From the NCBI GenBank assembly GCA_947044365.1, contig OX345638.1, forward strand, positions 1,293,701 through 1,357,700: a stretch of DNA of 64,000 nucleotides, written 5' to 3'. Origin of the DNA: Petrosia ficiformis. Lineage: Eukaryota > Porifera > Demospongiae > Haplosclerida > Petrosiidae. Numbering within the stretch: the first letter of the stretch is position 1; each line of letters opens with the position of its first letter. The notes below the pieces were generated by a model, which searched no databases, was not told where the DNA came from, and saw only the letters and a program-made list of their open reading frames with translations. The position numbers and the translations under genes were made by a program. This document shows, in pieces, positions 1 to 12,700 of this stretch.

Positions 1-34
1 TTATTATAAAATGAACTAAATCATATTTAATTAC

Positions 35-3000
35 CTCCACTTGTTACAGCTTTCAATCTCCCTTCAGTAGATGTTAATCGTAATTGTGTGTCAGTTAATT
101 CTTGTTCTAATCGATGAATTTCACTGACTAATTCCTCAATCAAACCTTTACAAGAAACAGTAAATTATAAATATCTTGAAAGACACCATATATACATATT
201 GTATACACACATACATACAGGTAAGTGTGTACATGTACATGTACATGTATATAACTACAAGTGTGTAACTACAAGTGTATTATGTACATGTACATGTATG
301 TAACTAAAAGTGTGTAGGTACATGTACATGTATGTAGCTACAAGTGTGTATGTACATGTGTACATGTACATGTTTGTAACTATAAATGTGTATGTACATG
401 TACATGTATGTAACTACAAGTATGTATGTACATGTACATGTATGTAACTAAATGTGTGTAGGTACATGTACATGTATGTAGCTACAAGTGTGTATGTACA
501 TGTGTACATGTACATGTTTGTAACTATAAATGTGTATGTACATGTACATGTATGTAACTACAAGTATGTATGTACATGTACATGTATGTAACTAAAAGTG
601 TGTAGGTACATGTACATGTACATGTATATAACTACAAGTGTGTATGTACATGTATGTAACTACATGTGTGTATGTACATGTACATATATGAACATACATA
701 CACATACATAATACATACATGCACATTTACATTGTACATGTATATACATAACACAAACATGTACATACATACATGTATATACACACAAGCATGTAGTGAC
801 ATGTACACATACATGTATACATGTACATACAACACAAATGTACATGTACATACATGTACATAATCATAGACATAATTATAAGTATAAGTATTAATTATAT
901 ATGCATATACAATATATATATACGTGTACATAAACATATATGTACATGACACATATACATAATTAAATACAGATGAGACAAATGTACACACAAACATGAC
1001 AACACACACAAATACCCATACTATACCATGTATATAGTAAATAAATTATATAATTACATGTACATACATAGACAATTAAACATACATACATGTATATATA
1101 CACCTAACCACACATACAGTTGTATATACATACATGTACACAATTACATACATGTAAACACCCACATGTGTTGAAACTACAGATTATTAGTGTATGTTTA
1201 TATACATATACTTATAATACTTACCTAATGCTTTGTGTGTGGGCTTGATAGCAGGTGGCTGAGGGGGGACAAGGTGTGATAAATATTATTAAATATTTAC
1301 ATACTTAATTCACCTCAGTATCACTTGTTGAATTCTTTTCTACACATGAAGCATCTTCTTCCTATATAGAAGTCAATGCAGTATATGTATTATTATATCC
1401 ATTCATCTATCCATCCATCCATCTATTCATTCATTCAGTCATCCATCTATGCCATTCAGCCATCCATCCATCCATCCATCCGTCCATTCAGCCATTCATC
1501 CATCCATTTAGCCATCCATTTATCCATCCATTCATTCAGCCATTCAGCCATCCATCCATTTATCTATCCATCTATCCATCCATTCAGCCATCCATTTATC
1601 CATCCATGCATTCATCTATCCATCCATTCAGCCATCCATTTATCCATCCATGCATTCATCTATCCATCCATTCATCCATCCATCTATCCATCCATTTATC
1701 CATCTATCCATCCATCCATCTATTCAACCATCCATCTATCCATCCATCCAACCATTCAGCCATCCATTCATCCAACCAATCAGCCATCCATCCATCCATC
1801 CATCCATCCATTTATCCATCCACCATTCGTCCGTCTGTCCATCCATCCATCCATGTCAAGAGAACTAACTATAATACTATCATTCAGTATATGTGGACTA
1901 TTCACAGGGGAGTGTCCAGTACTGGTTCTATTCATACGTGATTTACAAGTGTCTTCCTCCTTAAGGGTTTCTGTAGATGACTGAGGGTTTTTCATTTGTT
2001 GATTAGACGAAGAACCTTTATCAGATGGTTCTCGTACAAACTTCCCTCGTTTACATTCCGGCATTTCTAAGACATGAGGTGTTTCAGTTTGAGGATGGAC
2101 TAAATTACGACGTCCAATACCAGTACTAGCATGCGAAAATTTCTCTAAAACAAACTTCCATCGCTCTTTCTGGTTGGTCTTATCCATATCAGGAGACATA
2201 AGGGGAACAAGACATCTTCTCCACATTCGAGATCGACAAGGGACGATATTTGGAGGAAGGGCGGGACAGGCATGATGAATATATTGTCCTGGTGGATATA
2301 GACTTTTACAACCATGACACAGGACACAAGGAGCATTAGCTTTTGTGTACAAGTGTAGAAAGAATGTACCATAAGCCACTGCTAAACATCGATGAAAAAT
2401 ATCAAATGTGTTCTGTAATTCATCTGTAGAAAGATAAATAAATATCTATCTATCTATCTGTCTGTCTCTCCGTCTGTTTATCTATCTATCTATCTATCTA
2501 GCTATCTATCTATCTATTTATCTATCTATCTACCTACTGTACATGTATCTATCTATCTATCTATATATCTATCTATCTATCTATTTATCTATCTATCTAT
2601 CTGTCTATCTATCTATTTATCTATCACTATGGATGAGTATAGTTTATGATGAGTGAAGACATGGAGAAACATCCAAACACAATACTTCCATAGTTACATG
2701 TTATAAGCCACTATAGTTTTTTAATCTTCTGCGGCTATTTCTAAGTCTTCATGGCATTTTAAAATTTTATTTATTTTTAAATTATATATATATATATATA
2801 TATAATTATTTAGCATGTATATATGTATCAATATTCTAAGCCATTGTGGCTGCTTGTTTGTCTTTTGGAATAATTAGCATAATCGATATCACAGACTTAC
2901 AATCGATAATCAGAAGAATTTTCAATATCAATTAATTAATCAATTAATTATCCCAACCCTAAAGATTAACACTTACATGGTAACAAAGTCTTGTTGGTCT

Positions 3001-3454
3001 CATGAACAGCCATTATTCCTAGAACTTGCTGTCCCATTGCCTGTGCTTGCGATGGGGTACAACGGTCCTTTGGCCCATGGGGGCATAGCTGACTGGCAAG
3101 GGATCCTAACAAAGGTATGGGAACAGCTTGAGTGGTTTGAGGTGTGTTCAGCGCAGGGTCGGGTGGAATCTCTACTTTAACAATTTCTAAGATAAAAATT
3201 ATTATTAATAAATAATTATTATATATATACATATAATTATATATATATATATAAATATAATATATATATATCTATATAATATATACATAATATATGTAAT
3301 ATTAACTGACGAGGGCTGCTTGATTCATTTCTTTCTTCAATAAGTCCATTAGTCATTTCTCCTGTACACATTACACTATTATAATATATAATATCACTGT
3401 CTCTTACTAATACTCACCTTGTTCACCAACGTCACTAAATTCACAGAGCTCCAT
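35..3454 (-). CDS. SKI: Ski/Sno-family transcriptional corepressor, 3' end outside window
   Basis: Seven exons (minus): 3418-3454, 3311-3361, 2977-3186, 1870-2423, 1314-1361, 1225-1258, 35-145; phases join without a break for about 348 residues, and the donor at 35 shows the gene continues left. Ski/Sno proteins are nuclear corepressors that bind SMADs. Exon 3 ends with an [18 protein letters not shown] stretch resembling the second half of the Dachshund-homology domain (RCTxxQxxxLxxLGIMP). Exon 4 carries the SMAD4-binding-like zinc fold: C-x3-aYGt[28 protein letters not shown], then an RMWRRCL stretch and WKFVLEKF. The usual CHWGFDSANWR loop is replaced by [11 protein letters not shown], so SMAD4 contact may differ. 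The last visible exon is a leucine/glutamate-rich coiled coil ([15 protein letters not shown]), as in the Ski C-terminus. Start ATG at 3454 gives [16 protein letters not shown]/Fussel is the alternative subfamily. Family is fairly sure; the paralogue is not. Confidence 0.78.
185..1165. repeat. TACATGTA-type minisatellite in Ski-like intron
   Basis: From 185 to about 660 a unit of roughly 35-80 bp repeats. It is built of GTACATGTACATGTATGTAA plus a CTACAAGTGTGTAT spacer, with a higher-order duplication (300-420 resembles 420-540). The stretch then decays into mixed TACA/CATA microsatellite to about 1165. All of it lies in the intron between the exons at 35-145 and 1225-1258. Confidence 0.85.
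1384..1855. repeat. CCAT/TCAT tetranucleotide array in Ski-like intron
   Basis: About 470 bp of imperfect (CCAT)n with TTCAT, TTTAT and CAGCCAT variants. It gives open frames on both strands because the 12-bp phase keeps stops out. The array begins just after the proposed donor of the SMAD-binding exon (1870 on the minus strand) and so is intronic. Confidence 0.9.
2443..2626. repeat. TATC tetranucleotide array
   Basis: About 185 bp of (TATC)n with TGTC and TTTATC variants, in the Ski-like intron beside the acceptor at 2424. Downstream, 2690-2865 holds an AT-dinucleotide run near 2785-2805 and one copy of the AAGCCATTGTGGCTG motif seen again at 9100-9250. Confidence 0.85.
2866..2961 (-). mobile_element. 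Dispersed short element, copy 1 (family K)
   Basis: About 95 bp closely matching, in inverse orientation, 4432-4527. It carries the GATATCGATTATGCTAATTA core and an AATTAATTGATTAATT-type end next to CCCAACCC. Probably the end of a hAT-like non-autonomous element; no coding part is present. Confidence 0.6.
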
Positions 3455-3697
3455 AATCACACAGAATCACAATTCACACAAGAGCACACACAGACGAAAT
3501 TCGTGACGAAGTGTGATCTTGCGGTTTTGTAACAACATCCTCCCTCACGTCACGCTAGCACAACAATCACCAACCACACACGTACACACAAAATGCACAC
3601 CCCCACCCTCCCTTATCCCACTCACACCCCCTCTTTAATTATGTGTGCCATAGTAACTAAAACCCCGCCCACGTGCATAGCAACCGACCAACAAAAC
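3455..3697. promoter_or_regulatory. Shared divergent promoter, Ski-like / AKAP14
   Basis: Only 243 bp separate the two start codons, so both 5' UTRs and promoters must lie here or overlap. A CRE-like CACGTCACG is at 3546-3554. An AGCAAC half-site at 3679-3684, read as GTTGCTATGC on the other strand, resembles half of the RFX X-box known from ciliary gene promoters. That would fit AKAP14, but only half the motif matches. No clear TATA box is seen. Confidence 0.55.
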
Positions 3698-5067
3698 ATG
3701 GCTACCGACTACAGAGATGATGCTAGGGAGTTGGTACAGAGTTTGCTCCTCTCTGTTATACAGAAAGCAATCGTAGAAGAGGGAGAGAATCAGACTCAAT
3801 GGCCATCAATTAATGAATTTAACCAGAAATCAGGAGAACAAGCAGTTGAAACATTCATAGAGGTGATGTTCACTGAAATACTTTGATAATATTTGAGACA
3901 AGATGGTCTCTTTTACACAGAGTTGGAGATTAGATGAAAGTTGGCGTTACTGTATAGACTACCTAAACAAAGATGGACACTTATATTGTTATAGAGCAAC
4001 TTTCAGTCAACCAACTCGAAGAAAACCAGTCCCCAGAGCAACTGCTTCGATTTACTTTTACCTGTCTGATGAGGGAAATGTAAGTTATGATGGATGATAT
4101 CGATATCTCAGATAGAATTCCTGGTATTGAATAACATTCCTAGTAAATATTATCACCCTCCTATTCTTTCAGCCACACCATCTGATTATTAAATTTGTCT
4201 AAATGTGTCCAAATTTCATTTTTGCAAGCTCCAAGACCAAGCATGTGATTGTCATGAAACCTGTTATGCAGGGATATTATTTAGTATAAATTCTTACTAT
4301 GGTGTAGTATAATTTGAGTTGCAGTTGTAAAGAGAGCGCTATAGCATCCGATCATGGGTGGTGTCCGATAATTGATCAATCACAAGAATTTTGCACATAA
4401 TACATGTACATTATAAGTATTGGTATTAAGTAGGGCTGGGACAATTAATCGATTAATCAATCGATATTGAAAATTCTTCTGATTATTGATTGTAAATCTG
4501 TGATATCGATTATGCTAATTATTCCAGAAGACATGCTTTTCAATCATGCAGCAACAACAAATAATGTACAATATGGAAGTGACAGGGAGTTTCCTGTATT
4601 AATTGGCCTACCTACTTCTGCTGATTTTAATCGATTATTAATCGATTTTAAGTTAGTGATAATCAATTTCAGAATTTCAGCCGATTCCCGGCCATAGTAT
4701 TAAGATACTCTATTTCGGTATCGAAATGACAATGTTACGAACCTTACATGTATTCCGAGACATCTACTTATCTCTCACTACTTCACCATAAATAAGTAAT
4801 TATGATTATATATATTCTAGATACATCTCTCTCTACTTCATATAGAATGATCAGAAGGTAACAGTATATTATATTGTAGAGGGGCACAGAGTTGTGTTAA
4901 GGTGATGTTTACTCTTTCTCTTCAATTTAAATATCAATTCCTCATCAATTTTGTCCTATCATCTCTTCTTTCATTTCTTCAGACCAGGTAGAGAGGTATT
5001 TCAAGAGATATGGTTGAAAAATGTCATCTCTCATAAACTTGCTATTGCAGAGAGTTGTAAAATATAA
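3698..5067 (+). CDS. AKAP14: A-kinase anchoring protein 14 (AKAP28-like)
   Basis: Four exons: 3698-3862, 3921-4079, 4846-4901, 4983-5067; all phases close to a 154-residue protein ending CKI-stop. AKAP14 tethers the RII subunit of protein kinase A in cilia and flagella. Residues 9-28 (RELVQSLLLSVIQKAIVEE) form an amphipathic helix at the position of the mammalian RII-binding helix. The family domain follows: a W-x4-EF block (QWPSINEF), WRYCIDYL, SQPTRRKPVPRATASIYF (mammalian PVARxSAGTYF), KVTVYYIVEGHRVVLRPG and FQEIWLKNVI. The short N-terminus makes it smaller than human AKAP14 (197 aa). It is divergent to the Ski-like gene and convergent with NCK. Exon 1 has a good Kozak context (AACATGG). 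Confidence 0.85.
4432..4527 (+). mobile_element. Dispersed short element, copy 2 (family K)
   Basis: Homologous to 2866-2961 but in opposite orientation. It begins TAGGGCTGGGACAATTAATC and lies in AKAP14 intron 2. Further ATCGATT-rich sequence to about 4695 may be the rest of the element. The remaining part of intron 2 (4080-4430, 4700-4845) shows nothing recognisable. Confidence 0.6.
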
Positions 5068-5200
5068 ATCCAACCTTTTTTTTTTTCAGAACTATAAATG
5101 TATTATCTTTATCACTAATTTTACACACAAAATCTATATTTACACGTGTAATTATGTATAACTAGCTTAATACCGCCTTGAGCAGTTTAAGCTGGGGGTT

Positions 5201-5445
5201 CTAGTGGCCTGCTGGTTAAAGTCCTGACCTGCAATCAAAAGGTTGCAGGTTCAAGCCCCCCCACTAGGGTCAGGCTTTTTCTCACCTATGAGTGTACTCA
5301 GCTCTACCTTCAAAAATGAGGAGGTGTTTATCACCGCATCCTTCGGAGAGGATGTAAAGCTGTTGGTCCCAGGGAGCTGGTTAATATTAGCAACTTGTGC
5401 TATTCTAGTTTCCTCGTTAAGCCACATTTGGTCAAAACACTTGTA
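5201..5445 (+). mobile_element. tRNA-derived SINE (family S1), copy 1
   Basis: The 5' head folds like a tRNA: CTAGTGG at 5201-5207 pairs with CCACTAG at 5261-5267. An A-box-like TGGCCTGCTGGTTAA and a B-box-like GGTTCAAGCCC give an internal pol III promoter. A roughly 170-bp body follows (GAGTGTACTCAGCTC, GAGGAGGTGTTTATCACC). The body recurs inverted at 56885-57000, and fragments recur at 57410-57490. The head looks tRNA-Ser/Leu derived. Confidence 0.65.
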
Positions 5446-5580
5446 GAAAAAAGCGTAGTATGTTCTAAGCATATATAGTAGTCTAATACGGTCATTGAAA
5501 GAATCATTATCTAGGATAAAATTGATTTACTACAAATGAATGTATAATGCATTGCTTTATGCAGGAGCTATATTTAGTGA

Positions 5581-5745
5581 TTTGAGGATGTTCCTGGAGA
5601 TACTGCAATACAGATTAATAGTAACAAAACAGAATGTAAAGAACTGGATATTAATATGACATTCATCGATAATAAAGCAGGACTTGCTGGTAACAGTATC
5701 TATGCCAACCCATTGTACAACTGTTCACAATCCTACTCTTCATAA
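5581..5745 (+). pseudogene. Fragment of a surface beta-helix-like protein
   Basis: An open frame of 55 codons with no ATG, preceded by TGA and ending TAA. It reads FEDVPGDTAIQ, then CKELDINMTFIDNKAGLAGN, SIYANPLYNCSQ. The N-x-AGxAGNxIY pattern resembles repeats of secreted right-handed beta-helix proteins; this is family resemblance from memory, not a search. Unlike its neighbours it has no splice partners, so it is probably a dead gene piece stranded between AKAP14 and NCK. Confidence 0.35.
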
Positions 5746-6715
5746 TTTTCAATTAAAAAAATTATTAATAATTTTTAAGATGGTGGAAACTGAGGTGGCT
5801 TATTGGTCAAACAAAAAGCATTATTGCTGATATATACGATAATAATAATTAGTTGGAGACATGATAAATACATTTCAAAGTCTGGCAAAGAGGCAAAGGT
5901 GGAATCGAATTCTATGATTTCACTAAGGAGAACAGAACATAAGCTATGATGAAGAGGATACTGCATAATGAAATGATATTTATCTCCATCAAATCAAGTG
6001 TTTGTGGTAGACATACAAAAATCACAAATACGATCTTCTTATGGCGTCTACCCAAATTATTTGCAAGCACCAACCCTCAACCTAGTTAGACTTGATAGAC
6101 CTCAACGGTTTTTGGCATCCCAGATATGGTTCCATATCAAAAGAATGATTAAAACGATTAAATGTATGTACAAAGCAGCAGGTTGCCTCTAATTCCAATA
6201 ATTAATAAATAAACTATCTCTCACTATCTTTCTCTCTAACTGTGTTTAATCTTCTCTGTAATTATCTTTCCTGTTCTAAACGCCTCTTTCTTTGCCTGAC
6301 TCTCATCTTATCTTTGTTCATCACTCTGTCAAGCATGTAAAAATTACGTCCATTCAATTACTGAATGTTCTCCTGTACTTATACTAAAAGGGTTTTTAAT
6401 TTAATAATACTAAGAGACCTTAACAAATGTTCCCCTGTACTTATAAAGAACATCTACTAAACTGACAAACAACAAAATGTTACATCAACAAAATAATTAA
6501 TTAACGGAAAGAAATGACAACTTTATAATCAAAATGCATCTAATATTCCAATAAGAGGAAGAAAGAAAATAGCAAAAATCTACTTACAACTGAGATAATA
6601 AAATAATATGACTATAACTGTATAATAAGTATTATACTATTGATATTATTATATTTTAAATGAGTGGACAATGTACGAAGGTAACAACAAATAGCGCAAC
6701 AAAGTAGAAATACTA
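5746..6715. other. Intergenic, convergent ends of AKAP14 and NCK
   Basis: About 970 bp of AT-rich sequence between two 3' ends. A 64-codon frame at 5998-6192 and a minus-strand frame at 5775-5966 have no recognisable domain and no splice context. They may be further decayed parts of the pseudogene to the left. No repeats stand out. Confidence 0.5.
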
Positions 6716-9700
6716 TTACCTCTTCGGAAGTCCCTTTGTTAGGTACATTTTTCCTTCTGCACTGCTCGTGTAGATGGGCGCTCTACGGTAGTGTTGTATT
6801 AATTCATCCATTGAGTCGAATTTTCTCTGGCCTATACCATAACGAGAGTCAGGTAGATTTTTTATGTTAAAGTGTTTTATTCTATCGGGAGCTTTCATGG
6901 AGATTGAGAAGTCACCGGGCTATAGTGAATAACAAAACTTAATCAAAGGTCATTCATATTAAATTTGAAATACAACTTTAGTTGAAATGATCAACCTACT
7001 CTATTTTCACAGGTTGAATTCCAGTAACTAGCCAAAAGCATTTTCATGACGAAAATGAAAAACAAACAAGCTTTTTGGTAGCAACTAGCCTTGATTTTAG
7101 GTCCCGAGGCATGGTTCTCACAAGGCTGCTTGGTGATAGTGCTGTACCACTATGTACACAGTTTGCACCACCATCTCTTTATGGCTCCAGGGTATCATTT
7201 TGGGAGGCATTTTCACTTGCTATAGTTTTACCCCCCTCAACAAATTTTCTATATGAAACCCCGGGCTCAATACATATTTACACTATTGTAAATACATTAT
7301 TTACACTCTCTTACATTGCACTAAATACTAGCTCACTAAACAAGTTTTTAACTGGCCACTTGAGCAAATTTTGAAGTAAATTAGCCACACCCACTAAATG
7401 TTTTGACAAAAATTTGGAAATATCAATAAAAATTTATACATGCACTAACCAATTGCTAAAATGCTGCCCAAAACACTGCCATGAGGTATAATATATCTCA
7501 TACATGTAATCCACCCTCCCTCCATTCTTGAGTATTTCATGTTCTTTAGAAGGGAATAATATATCTTATACATGTACAATACCTAATGTACCCTCCCTCC
7601 ATCCTTGAGTATTTCATGTTCTTTAGAAGGGAATAATATATCTTATACATGTACAATACTTAATGCACCCTCCCTCCATCCTTGAGTATTTGATGTTCTT
7701 TAGAAGGGAATAATATATCTTATACATGTACAATACCTAATGTACCCTCCCTCCATCCTTGAGTATTTCATGTTCTTTAGAAGGGAATAATATATCTTAT
7801 ACATGTACAATACTTAATGTACCCTCCCTCCATCCTTGAGTATTTCATGTTCTTTAGAAGGGAATATACATGTACAATACCTAATGTACCCACCCTCCAT
7901 CCTTGAGTATTTGATGTTCTTTAGTTGTTGTTATCAAACATTCATAAACCATATTTCATAATTTGAAGTTTTAAATAGAAAAATACGGCCTATGGCTGTG
8001 TTTATGCATTAAGTGGTAGAGCATAATTATTAACATATCAAACATTCCACATTAACAAAATAATACAGTCTATGGCTGTGTTTATGCATTAGTGGTAGAG
8101 TTATTAACATACTAAACATTCCACATTAACAAAGACTAACGTCATTAGCAATTTAGTAATTAAATATAATTATATATCCATAACCACTTGGTGTCTATGG
8201 GTTTGTTTTAAACTCAATTTAAAGGGATTGGAAAGAGTTTTTATGGCCCGTAGGGCCATCCCTATGTTTGCTTTCCCACGGGTTCGAACTATATATATTT
8301 ATATATTTACATGCTTGTGTCCACTTGCGCGAGTATGCATTGTATACGTAGTTAAGGAAGTTAAGTCATTCCCAGGGGCTCGGTCAATTAATGGGCGTGG
8401 TGTGTAAAAGAACATGCGCTCAAGCTCTACAGACCAGCAGAAAGAAAGCTGTGTAGCTTACGTAGAAACTGGAACTAATAGCTAACTATTCTACCTGAAA
8501 TATATTCCTAAAGTTCTACAAGGTTCTTTAAAAGGTAAAGAGAGTAGATAATCCAAATATTAACTATAATAGGCTGTTGTGTTTCAAGCATGATAAAGTT
8601 AGCCATGATTACTGATTACTGAATGCTAGACACCATAAAGCAATCATAGGGATACTTTTTTTCTCTATATACACTTCTTGATAAGCTTATATGGCACACC
8701 ACTGGCCCAAAGAGATGGTACAGTTAATTATGATTATATTGTCACTAACATCATTAATTCTTTGTTAATTGGCTCAGGATGTATTCCTAATGGCGCACAC
8801 ACTAATAATTGTTGAGCCAATTTAGCCCATGTTTCAAAACGTATCAAAAACTCTTGATTTAAAATCTGGAATACATGTACTTCTTCAAAATATAAGAAAC
8901 CCTTTTAGATTACTACCATACTGATTGTAATTGATGCTAAGACCACACCCATTAAAATTGATTAATACTGTTATTAAAAAAAATCCATGCTTTAAATTTT
9001 GGGGACCACACTACCATAATGTAATAATTAATACATGAAAATTCATGTGTCTAGCATGCTAGCAATAGGTGTAGACAAACACACACAACAAACAAACAAG
9101 CAGCCACAATGGCTTCATTAAACATTAGAGCAGCTACTATATATGGCTTAGAAAAATTATCAGCCACAATGGCTTAGAAAAATAATTATCAGCCACAGAA
9201 AATAGGCAGCCACAATGGCTTAGAAATTGAACAGCCACAATGGCTTAGAACAATAAGGAAAAATGGAACATTGAATGCCCAGTCTTGAGAACCGGTAATG
9301 GTGGGTTAAAGATCTTTATGTAGTTATGAACAAGTTTTTAACTATAACACTGTATTTAACTAGTGAAAAAAGGTGACTGGATAGCTGCTGTTACTGACAG
9401 GCCAAAAAAGTTAAAGATATTGTTGTGTGTTCAATATCATGACCCCAAGTTCTAAACCTCGAGTACATTCAATTTATGACCTCACCCGTTCGAGATCAAG
9501 TTTTGAGAGTTAAGTAATTATATCAAATACAGTATATGACAATAAAAATTCACCATACAGTAACAGTAATTACCTCAGTTCTACTGTCAGTATAGTACAG
9601 TAATTACTGTCTCACTACTGTGGTGTTCAATTGACAAGTACAATGTATATCAATTACTACTGTTGTAGTGTGGAAATCAAACTACTGAGTAATTACTGTA

Positions 9701-12700
9701 CTGTGACATTTTATTGACATATACTGTCATCTTCTACATAACATTAATACATGTACATGTAGCCTTCATATTAGTGTTGTTTTAGTTAATTACATGTATA
9801 ACTAAAACCAGAGGAGAAACAATACTAAAAGGTTTTTAATTTCAGTTTATGTTCTGTTTGCAACTTATTTATATATAGTTAACATTAATACACACTAAGT
9901 ATACATGATTTCGCTAGTATTAAAAGTTAACATTAATACACACTAAGTATACATGATTTCGCTAGTATTTATAGTTAACATTAATACACACTAAGTATAC
10001 ATGATTTCGCTAGTATTTATAGTTAACATTAATACACACTAAGTATACATGATTTCGCTAGTATTTATAGTTAACATTAATACACACTAAGTATACACAA
10101 TGACATGTAATTATCGCATTAATTATAACATCTGAGCTAAATATATACAACCATACTTGGAAAATGTGTTTATTACATTAACATTAATGGTATAGTGTAA
10201 ATAGACTAGGGCATGAATAAATATTCTAATATTCGAATGTTTGTTCGAACATTGAATGTTCGAATGTCAATTTCAAATAATAGAACATGGGTGTGGTCTC
10301 AATAATTACATTCCAATTTTTGCAATTTCTAGCTTATTCTCTTAAAGGATAGGTCTGTAAAGCTTATATCAGCTATTAATAGATGTAAAAAGGCAAGGAA
10401 AATATTGCAGAAGGTGATAGGTTTGACTGTTTTTGCTAAAATGCCCTTCATGTTTTGTGTAGTTTCTAACTAACCTTGGCCATGGTACGGAATTCAATTA
10501 TAACTCGAGATTTCATGTACATGTATATTCTAAAAACTCTTAACATGTACATGTACAGTGTAGTTATGTACTCATAACTGATCTGAGAACTGTGCAGTAC
10601 CAAATAAGAAACTCTTTGGGCCAATGGTGTAAGCTGATGTACATGTATTATTAATAAGACACTCATGTAACACAGTTTATGATAAGCTCATATGGTGCAT
10701 TATTGGCCCAAAGAGCTTCTTATTTGGCACTGCACAGTTCTCTCTTTGGGCCAGATGGCACAGTTGATTATGATTATATTATCACTAACAGCATTAACTG
10801 TTTGTTAATTGGTTCAAGCAGGCTTTCATTTAGAAAAATTGTCAAGGGGGGGCAAAAGTTGAATGTTGAGAACTTTGGGGGGGCGATGTATAGGATTGGT
10901 GTAGTCTGCACACCAATTGCCTAGATGGGTGTGGGGGCATGTAGGAGGGTGTACATGGTACATACATGTAGGAGGGTGTACAGGGTACATACATGTACAT
11001 GTACATGTAGGAGGGTGTACAGAGTACATACATGTACATGTAGGAGGGTGTACAGGGTACATACATGTACATGCAGGAGGGTGTACAGGGTACATACATG
11101 TACAAATGTACATGTAGGAGGGTGTACAGGGTACATAGGAGGGTGTACAGGGTACATACATGCAGGAGGGTGTACTGGGTACAACATGTACATGTATATG
11201 TAGGAGGGTGTACAGGGTACATAGGAGGGTGTACAAGGTACATACATGCAGGAGGGTGTACAAGGTACAGTGACCTTCAAAAACAACCCAGAGAGAACAT
11301 TTTTGGTCAATCATAACTGATACCAATTACCAATGCAATTATCAATGCTTCAATATAATATACATGTATGTAGATTTAGTTTGCATAGAAACACGTTAAC
11401 AGCCCCTTTCTAAAGAGTGATGTCCAGTGTTACCTACAGCAGTCCTCAGGATTGTCTGGGGATCCCTTGTACATATATACATGTAGATACTTCCCTAGAT
11501 AACTTAGGATGTCAGGACAGTCCTGAGTTGTCATGACGACTGATATAGGCAACACAGGACATGAGTGTTTCTAAACACCTATACTACATGTACATTGTGT
11601 ATTGGTTTATGTGAATCAGCTTTTTTGATATGTTTAGAAGTATCGGTCAATTGGCTCAACAATGGTTAGTGTGTGCGTCATTGGGAATACATCTTGAGCC
11701 AATTAACAAATACTTAATGCTGTTAGTGACAATATAATACTGCGCTATCTGGCCCAAAGAGAGTACTGTGCAGTGCCAAATAAGAACCTCAATGGTGTGC
11801 CACAAAACACTGATTAATGCTGTATCATATACATGTGTACATGTAAGTCATAATTATTACAGAATGTGTATGCAGTATATTCCCGAAGTATAATCCGTAG
11901 TACTAGGGCAGTACACCCGATGGACAGGATTTATATTATAGCAAAACTGGTATTTATAAGTGATTATAGTTTGCACACAGTTATCTGTACATGTGTGGTA
12001 ACTATATTACCACAGCTATGATGTCTACCACTATGTATCAGATCACAAGAATTCATACACACACAAGATACGAATGCACACAAAGATAAGATACACAGAG
12101 ACACAAAGATAAGATAAATAGACACAAAGATAAGATACATAGACACACAAAGATAAGGTACACAGAGACACAAAGATACATGTAAGATACATAGACACAC
12201 ACATAGACAAGATGCACAGACATAAAAAAATAAGATACACAGACATACAAAAACAAGCTACAATGTACATAGACACACAAAGACAAGATATATGTACATG
12301 TACATAGACACACACATAGACAAGATGCACAGACATACAAAGACAAGCTACATAAACACACAAAGACAAGATACATAGACACACATAGACAAGATGCATG
12401 TACACAGACACACCAAGACAAGATACACAGACATACAAAAACAAAAACAAGCTACATAGACACACAAAGACAAGATATATGTACATGTACATAGACACAC
12501 ACATAGACAAGATGCACAGACATACAAAGACAAGCTACATAAACACACAAAGACAAGATACATAGACATACACATACAAGATGCACAGACATACAAAGAT
12601 AAGATACATAGACACACAAAGACAAGATACATAAACACACAGACAAGATACATGTACATATACACAGACAGACACACACACAGTGAAAACACTTCTTATC

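Noticed and set aside
1376..1984. Long open frames of Ile-His-Pro-Ser type on the plus strand, and similar ones near 17267, 36394, 37641, 45358
   Set aside because: They are tetranucleotide or minisatellite arrays whose period keeps stops out. No codon bias, no domains, and they sit in introns of genes on firm evidence.
8215..8670. Solo LTR of a retrotransposon
   Set aside because: No TG...CA ends or target duplication could be fixed and no internal retroelement is present, so only a dispersed repeat is claimed.
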